Positions 1 to 4,349 of a DNA stretch of 7,895 nucleotides are shown in pieces. Positions within the stretch are counted from its first letter, which is position 1, and each line of letters starts with the position of its first letter. Source of the stretch: HGM04593 sp964470845 (GTDB taxonomy: Bacteria; Bacteroidota; Bacteroidia; Bacteroidales; Bacteroidaceae); assembly GCA_964470845.1 (NCBI GenBank), contig CAYYEL010000094.1, positions 1-7,895 on the forward strand, given 5' to 3'. Position numbers and translations under genes: made by a program. The notes under the pieces are model-generated. The model ran no database searches. It saw only the letters and a list, made by a program, of their open reading frames with translations, and was not told the DNA's origin.

Positions 1-21
1 AATGTTGCAAAAAACGATATG

Positions 22-60
22 CAAAATTACGCTTAAACAATTAAGCAATCAATACTCAAA
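22..60 (-). promoter_or_regulatory. Leftward promoter with shared -33 element, gene off window
   Basis: Read on the minus strand, TTTGAGTATTG (60 down to 50) ends in the -33 TTG. After exactly 20 bases comes TAATTTTG (29 down to 22), a perfect match to the Bacteroidetes -7 consensus TAnnTTTG. Transcription would start around base 17 and run out of the window, so the controlled gene is not visible. Spacing and upstream element match the porin and regulator promoters. It lies downstream of the porin stop and could give the next gene its own promoter. Confidence 0.6.
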
Positions 61-133
61 TATTGGGTTTCTTCACACTCTAAGCCCGGTGTAAAATAAT
101 TACTTTTGAGTACAATAGCCCCTTATATAGCAA

Positions 134-1450
134 TTATTTAAATAAGGAGAAATAGGCTATACCGAATGATATTGCCGGTTCGTTGTTATAAGCCTTATCG
201 AGTAATCCTATACTATACTCGCCCTTGAGTACAATATTCTTCAACGGACGATAATTGGCTCCAACAGCCACTCTTTGACGTCCGCACCACTCTACATCCA
301 TAATACTTCCTTCGGTTTTGAACATTGAGTCATAATACTCGTAACGTCCGAAAAGGTGCAGTTTCTTTTTACTCAATTTATTATTATTGATAAGAGAAAA
401 GAGATCGTAACCGGCCTCAATGCCCACAGCAATAGCATCCGAACCTATGGCCTGTTTAGGCGATGGCGAGTCGTTGCGCATACTCATATTATATTTTGTT
501 ATAAGCTCCGAGTCGCTCAGATGCCCATAATCGAAATTTCCATGCACGATTACATTTTTTGTTTCGTAACAAAAGTCGAATGCGCCAATCATCACAGTGC
601 CTTTCACGTCCTTATATTTGGCATTTTCGGTAACGCTCAACGTATTTTTAAAAGAGTTGCCAATGTAACCACTCAATGAGAGACGCAGACCTTTGAGCGA
701 GAAATTATCTACACGAAAAGCACCTGCGTAGGAGTTGGCGATTTTAAATTCATAGGGACTTCCGGCACCTCCCGCAACCCAATTCTGTCGTCCGAATCGG
801 TCGGAGTCCAATCCGGGAAGAAACATTAGTTCGTAGCGCCATTTCCCTACCTCGCCCCACAGGCTCACACCCGTTTCGTGCCACGTACAAGGCATAATTG
901 TACTCTCGCCTTCAGGACGATAATTTGTAAAAAACTCGGTGGGCATATGATACATATTCGTTGCCCCCACAGGCACTACAAAATGTCCGATTTTAAGATT
1001 GACCTCGCCGTTAAGCCAGCGTTTATTTATCCAAAATTGCTCCAATGCAACCTCGCCACCACGCTCAACCTCCGACTCGTACTCGCCGGCCTCTTCCTCT
1101 TCAATCTCCACGGCGCTCTCGGTTCCTCCGTGTTCAAACTCAATTTCGGTACCCAAAGACCAACCGTGCCCAAAATCGTAACCCAACCACAACACCACGT
1201 GTGGAAGGTCGAAACGTCCGTGGCTGTCGTCGTCCTTGTACCGCTGTGCATCGGTGTACCTAAGATATTTATCACTAAAGAAATTACGTGTAAATACAGC
1301 CTCGCCGTATCCGCCTATCGTCAGACGGGAATGTTTTTCGCCTTCACTTTGTGTCTCTGTCCCTGTAACCGACACTGAATTATCCTGTGCTACAAGAGCA
1401 GGTGCTGTCAGAATCGAAAAGAACAGAGTGCTTAATAAAAATCCTTTCAT
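134..1450 (-). CDS. Outer-membrane beta-barrel porin-like protein
   Basis: A 438-residue exported protein. Residues 1-21 form a signal peptide with a Lys near the start, a hydrophobic core and an ALVA cleavage site before Gln22. The rest is dominated by alternating polar/aromatic segments typical of outer-membrane beta-strands, such as LTIGGYGEAVF (43-53), VNLKIGHFVVPVG (150-162), LRLSLSGYIG (255-264) and a final SFGIAYFSLF. The layout, with a GHFVVPVG segment followed by a conserved-looking block around residues 176-225, resembles phosphate-selective porin O/P-type proteins, but I assign only the general class. Residues 111-129 form a very Glu-rich stretch between predicted strands, probably an exposed loop. 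The start ATG at 1448-1450 is supported by the signal peptide and by a promoter about 70 bases upstream. There is no strong Shine-Dalgarno site, as is usual in Bacteroidetes. The gene is divergent from the hemerythrin-LuxR regulator and shares its promoter element, so regulation by that protein is plausible. The transported substrate is unknown. Confidence 0.7.
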   Translation of the reverse strand: MKGFLLSTLFFSILTAPALVAQDNSVSVTGTETQSEGEKHSRLTIGGYGEAVFTRNFFSDKYLRYTDAQRYKDDDSHGRFDLPHVVLWLGYDFGHGWSLGTEIEFEHGGTESAVEIEEEEAGEYESEVERGGEVALEQFWINKRWLNGEVNLKIGHFVVPVGATNMYHMPTEFFTNYRPEGESTIMPCTWHETGVSLWGEVGKWRYELMFLPGLDSDRFGRQNWVAGGAGSPYEFKIANSYAGAFRVDNFSLKGLRLSLSGYIGNSFKNTLSVTENAKYKDVKGTVMIGAFDFCYETKNVIVHGNFDYGHLSDSELITKYNMSMRNDSPSPKQAIGSDAIAVGIEAGYDLFSLINNNKLSKKKLHLFGRYEYYDSMFKTEGSIMDVEWCGRQRVAVGANYRPLKNIVLKGEYSIGLLDKAYNNEPAISFGIAYFSLFK

Positions 1451-1520
1451 AAATATTTACTTTTAAGTTACAAACAATATTATAAAAAAGGTTATATAAA
1501 CCTATTTTATAAAAACTATG

Positions 1521-1560
1521 CAAAAGTACCGTGTAACCAACAGGACGGCAATACTCAAAA
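1521..1560 (-). promoter_or_regulatory. Porin promoter with shared -33 element
   Basis: On the minus strand TTTTGAGTATTG (1560 down to 1549) ends in the -33 TTG. It is followed after 20 bases by TACTTTTG (1528 down to 1521), a perfect TAnnTTTG -7 box. The predicted start near 1516 gives a leader of about 65 bases before the porin ATG. Confidence 0.7.
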
Positions 1561-1613
1561 TTAAGGCTTTTTGATTAGTACCGATAAGCAGATTTCATTA
1601 TTTTTAAGTATTG
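1549..1613. promoter_or_regulatory. Paired inverted candidate operator sites between divergent genes
   Basis: The intergenic region holds two inverted copies of TTTTRAGTATTG, one at 1549-1560 on the minus strand and one at 1602-1613 on the plus strand. Each overlaps the -33 element of its own promoter. Their centres are about 53 bases apart, close to five helical turns, so they face the same side of the DNA. This is the expected geometry for one regulator controlling both genes. The regulator is not proven; the divergent LuxR-type protein is the obvious candidate. Confidence 0.5.
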
Positions 1614-1641
1614 TAAAGAGATACTAAATTCAATAAATTTG
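1602..1641 (+). promoter_or_regulatory. Promoter of the hemerythrin-LuxR regulator
   Basis: TTTTAAGTATTG (1602-1613) ends in the -33 TTG, followed after 20 bases by TAAATTTG (1634-1641), a perfect -7 box. The predicted start is near 1646, about 17 bases before the ATG at 1663. The possible TTG start codon at 1639-1641 lies inside this -7 box and upstream of the transcript start, so it cannot be the translation start. Confidence 0.7.
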
Positions 1642-1662
1642 CACCGAAAGAAAAAGATTCCA

Positions 1663-2628
1663 ATGGCCGAAAAAATCTCAAAATATTACGCATCAGACAA
1701 ACTAAGGGATTTAATACGCGATAACTCACTACTGCTTATGGTAATGAGCCGTTTCGGTATTCCTCTGGGATTTGGGGATAAAAACATTGAAGAAATTTGC
1801 GTGGCACAAAATGTTGACACTGCCACATTCTTAGCTGTTGCCAATTTTATAAGCAACAACGATGCCGACTATAAATCGGTATCTCTTGCGTCGCTCATCG
1901 AGTATCTCAAGCGTGCACACATTTACTTTCTCGACTATAATCTGCCCTATATACGCCGCCGTCTCATTGAGGCCATTGACTGTTCGGGTGCCGACGAGGT
2001 AGCTTTTCTTATTCTAAGATTCTACGACGAATATGTTACCGAGGTGCGCAAGCATATGGAATATGAGAATGATATGGTTTTTTCATATGTAAAGGAGCTT
2101 CTGCAAAATCGTCGTAACAGTTCATACTCCATACGCCTGTTTGCCGACAAGCACAATCACATTGGCCCTAAGCTGAAGGAGCTCAAAGATATTATCATAA
2201 GCTATTATCACGAAAAAAGCAACGACCTGCTCAACTCGGTACTTTTCGATATAATAAATTGCGAACAAGACCTAAACTACCATTGTCAGGTCGAGGATGC
2301 GTTATTCGTGCCTGCTGTCGAGGCGTTGGAACGCGCCGTCAGCAAAGAGGCCGGCGACAGCAAACAGAGCCTCGACCGACAAGCAGACACTACAAAGCCC
2401 GATGCATTGAGCAGCCGCGAAAAAGAGATTATCGTTTGTATTGCAAAGGGAATGTCCAACAAAGAGATTGCCGAGAATCTTAACCTCTCGGTTCACACTG
2501 TTACAACCCATCGACGCAATCTATCGGCCAAATTACAGATTCACTCTCCTGCCGGGCTCACCATCTATGCCATTGTCAACAAGTTGATAAACCTACAAGA
2601 CATTCAAGGGCTGAAGATTGGAGATTAA
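1663..2628 (+). CDS. Hemerythrin (YtfE/RIC-like) sensor fused to LuxR-type HTH
   Basis: A 321-residue cytoplasmic regulator with no signal peptide or membrane segment. Residues 10-65 look like the ScdA_N/DUF542 domain of RIC repair proteins, but the usual CysCys pair is replaced (LGFG at 35-38). Residues 78-222 form a hemerythrin-type helical bundle. Candidate di-iron ligands are His86, His131 with Glu135 (HxxxE), His164 or His166, and His207 with Glu211 (HxxxE). Order and spacing match those known for E. coli YtfE. A polar linker (about 223-247) leads to a LuxR/NarL-type HTH at 248-305, with the typical LSSREKEI opening, the MSNKEIAENLNLSVHTVTTH recognition region and a following helix. RIC proteins act on iron centres damaged by nitric oxide or oxidants; here the domain probably senses NO, oxygen or iron state and drives DNA binding. 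The ATG start is chosen because an upstream TTG lies within the -7 box. The gene is divergent from the porin with a shared promoter element, suggesting autoregulation and porin control. Confidence 0.85.
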   Translation: MAEKISKYYASDKLRDLIRDNSLLLMVMSRFGIPLGFGDKNIEEICVAQNVDTATFLAVANFISNNDADYKSVSLASLIEYLKRAHIYFLDYNLPYIRRRLIEAIDCSGADEVAFLILRFYDEYVTEVRKHMEYENDMVFSYVKELLQNRRNSSYSIRLFADKHNHIGPKLKELKDIIISYYHEKSNDLLNSVLFDIINCEQDLNYHCQVEDALFVPAVEALERAVSKEAGDSKQSLDRQADTTKPDALSSREKEIIVCIAKGMSNKEIAENLNLSVHTVTTHRRNLSAKLQIHSPAGLTIYAIVNKLINLQDIQGLKIGD

Positions 2629-2679
2629 CAGAGCCTTCTGCGCATCTTGCCGGACGTTACAATAATTCTAAAAAGAGAT

Positions 2680-2705
2680 TTAAACAGTTTTTATAAACCG
2701 TTTAA
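2680..2705. repeat. AT-rich imperfect palindrome, possible weak bidirectional terminator
   Basis: TTAAAC (2680-2685) pairs with GTTTAA (2700-2705), and GTTT (2687-2690) with AAAC (2695-2698), around a TTAT loop and one A/C mismatch. It lies between the regulator stop on the plus strand and the end of the minus-strand remnant, where a shared terminator would be expected. The stem is almost free of G-C pairs and has no long U tract, so termination would be weak. Confidence 0.35.
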
Positions 2706-2711
2706 CAAGCA

Positions 2712-2987
2712 TCACTTAAATGGGTCGTTCTCTTCGCGACGTTGTGTGTGCGAAGGCGATATTACCTCTTCGGGATAATACCCTTTAATGTAATAACCTT
2801 TATCGCGCATATTTCCATCTATAATATCACCTACACTTCCACCTTTTGTTGTCTCACGATAAAGTTCCTCATAGTCGCGTGTGTAATCGGGGTCGGGCAC
2901 TACATTTACTATAAATTGTAACTCCTTAACACCCTTGGGCTCGATAATGGCTATATGGTATCGACCCGATGAGTATATTACAACAAA
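2712..2987 (-). pseudogene. 5'-truncated reading frame of unknown function
   Basis: Directly after the TAA of the phospholipase D gene, and in the same frame, the minus strand stays open for 91 codons until TGA at 2712-2714. The translation looks like real protein: a hydrophobic/basic start (FVVIYSSGRYHIAIIEPKG), then VPDPDY, many Tyr and acidic residues, and a polar end. Codon choice resembles the neighbours. No ATG lies at its beginning; the first possible start is a GTG at 2898-2900 without a well-placed ribosome site, which would give 62 residues, and the first in-frame Met is deep inside. I do not recognise the family. The best reading is the 3' end of a gene whose front was lost. Alternatives are a 62-residue protein from GTG, or a readthrough extension of the upstream protein, whose own C-terminus nevertheless looks complete. 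Confidence 0.4.
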
Positions 2988-4235
2988 TTACATAAAAGGC
3001 GTCAACATATAGCCCAACCATCCGCAAAAGCGTTTCCACAGCGGACGCGACTTCCAATATTCGCGTGTCAGCAGGAAACTCTCTTCTTTATCGCGACGAT
3101 AGTGAGTGAGCAGTTCTTCGGTATCCTCCTTGTCAAATATAAAGATGTTGCACTCGTAGTCGTAACAGAGACTGCGACTGTTTAAATTAGTTGAACCAAC
3201 CGTGCAGAAACGACCATCGACACTCATAACTTTTGCGTGATTGAACCCTGCGTCGTACAGATAAACAACTGCACCTTTTTTCATCAATTTATAGGCTGTG
3301 TATAGGGCGACGTCGGGCGTAAAAGGAATGTCCGACTTCGACGATAGCATAATCTCGACGTGTACACCGTTTTTTAGTGCATCCTTCATAGCTCCACGCA
3401 CAATGTACGTTGGAATAAAATAGGGATTTATAATTTGTACGCTGTCTTTTGCGGCGTATATAGCGTTGGCATAAATGCGACGCATGTTCTCGGCATTGCG
3501 TGTGGGCCATCTGTCAACGACGGCTATACGTGCATCGTCGTTCTTTAATGCTGTGGGATAATAGTCGCCCCCGCCGACATTCTGTCCTGTCTCGCGATTC
3601 CACATTGCAAGGAAAATATTCTGCAAGTGAGCAACAGCCTCGCCCTCGACACGCGAGTGAATGTCGCGCCATTTTCCCACTCCTTCGAGCCCATTAACAT
3701 AATAATCGGCCACGTTAATGCCTCCGGTGTAACCTATTTTACCATCAATGACAACTATCTTACGGTGGTCGCGATGATAAGCGTGGTTAATCCACGGGAA
3801 ATGTATGGGGTCGAATTTTACTATCTCAATTCCTTTTTCACGAATTTTCTCAAGATGTTCTTTTTTTAACGGACGGTTGTTCGACATATTGCCAAAAGCA
3901 TCGAACATCGCCCGCACCTCTACCCCACGCGCAGCAGCACGGGCAAGTGCCTCAATAACAACTGCATTTATCGAGTCGTTACGAAAATTAAAATATTCAA
4001 GATGAATGTGATGACGTGCCTTGGAAATATCTTTGAGCAGATGTTCAAATTTCACTACTCCTCCATTTAAAATATCGACTTTGTTACTATCTGTTATTGC
4101 AATATTTTTCTCTTTCAGATACTTCATAAGTGCAACATCTGAGCTGCTATAATTATTACGTTCAAGCGCTACGAAGCGCGATTTACACGATACTAAAAGA
4201 GGTAAAAGAAGTACAAAAAATATTATTCTATTCAT
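2988..4235 (-). CDS. Phospholipase D / cardiolipin synthase-like lipoprotein
   Basis: A 415-residue phospholipase D superfamily protein. It has both HKD motifs (HxKxxxxD): His157-Lys159-Asp164, followed by GYTGGIN, and His333-Lys335-Asp340, followed by TVGSTNLNSRS. The two half-domains cover about 45-210 and 230-395. Cardiolipin synthases of this family join two phosphatidylglycerol molecules, or transfer between phospholipids, through a covalent phosphohistidine; that is the most likely role here. The N-terminus is a short hydrophobic segment ending in a lipobox, LVSC, with Cys17, so the protein is probably a lipid-anchored envelope protein instead of having the two N-terminal membrane helices of ClsA. 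This also explains a length somewhat below the usual 470-480 residues. The C-terminus (WLGYMLTPFM) resembles the normal family ending, so it appears complete. ATG at 4233-4235 is preceded by AGGA five bases away. A terminator upstream isolates it from the peptidase gene. A general PLD or nuclease activity cannot be excluded. Confidence 0.85.
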   Translation of the reverse strand: MNRIIFFVLLLPLLVSCKSRFVALERNNYSSSDVALMKYLKEKNIAITDSNKVDILNGGVVKFEHLLKDISKARHHIHLEYFNFRNDSINAVVIEALARAAARGVEVRAMFDAFGNMSNNRPLKKEHLEKIREKGIEIVKFDPIHFPWINHAYHRDHRKIVVIDGKIGYTGGINVADYYVNGLEGVGKWRDIHSRVEGEAVAHLQNIFLAMWNRETGQNVGGGDYYPTALKNDDARIAVVDRWPTRNAENMRRIYANAIYAAKDSVQIINPYFIPTYIVRGAMKDALKNGVHVEIMLSSKSDIPFTPDVALYTAYKLMKKGAVVYLYDAGFNHAKVMSVDGRFCTVGSTNLNSRSLCYDYECNIFIFDKEDTEELLTHYRRDKEESFLLTREYWKSRPLWKRFCGWLGYMLTPFM

Positions 4236-4283
4236 ATTGTCCTGCTTATAATCACAAGATTGTGGTACTTTTATTTCGAGCCG

Positions 4284-4315
4284 CGAAGATACAAAAAAAC
4301 TGCCATCCTTTAAAA
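4284..4315 (-). promoter_or_regulatory. Probable promoter of the phospholipase D gene
   Basis: On the minus strand TATCTTCG (4291 down to 4284) differs from TAnnTTTG at one base, and a TTTT run (4315 down to 4312) sits about 20 bases upstream. The -33 part falls inside the loop of the preceding terminator. Predicted leader is about 45 bases. Confidence 0.4.
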
Positions 4316-4331
4316 GATATGGCAGTTTTTT
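4294..4331 (-). terminator. Intrinsic terminator after the M16 peptidase gene
   Basis: A perfect 13-base inverted repeat, AAAAAACTGCCAT (4294-4306) and ATGGCAGTTTTTT (4319-4331), with a 12-base loop. Read from the peptidase stop codon (4350), the G-C-containing stem is followed by a U tract (the A run 4293-4299 on the plus strand). The repeat is symmetrical and would also work on the plus strand, but no plus gene approaches it. Confidence 0.9.
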
Positions 4332-4349
4332 AACCTTATGTAACGTATG

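Noticed and set aside
115..160. Inverted sequences around the porin stop codon (ATAGCC CCTTAT against ATAAGG and GGCTAT)
   Set aside because: Twelve pairs are possible only with a seven-base one-sided bulge and a 15-base loop, part lies in coding sequence, and no U tract follows; not convincing as a terminator.
105..236. TTGAGTACAATA repeated at 105-116 and 225-236
   Set aside because: The second copy is coding sequence of the porin and the match is only 12 bases in AT-rich DNA; probably chance.
878..1378. A 166-codon plus-strand frame antisense to the porin gene
   Set aside because: It mirrors the porin, which has a signal peptide, barrel pattern and promoter; the antisense translation has no recognisable domain.
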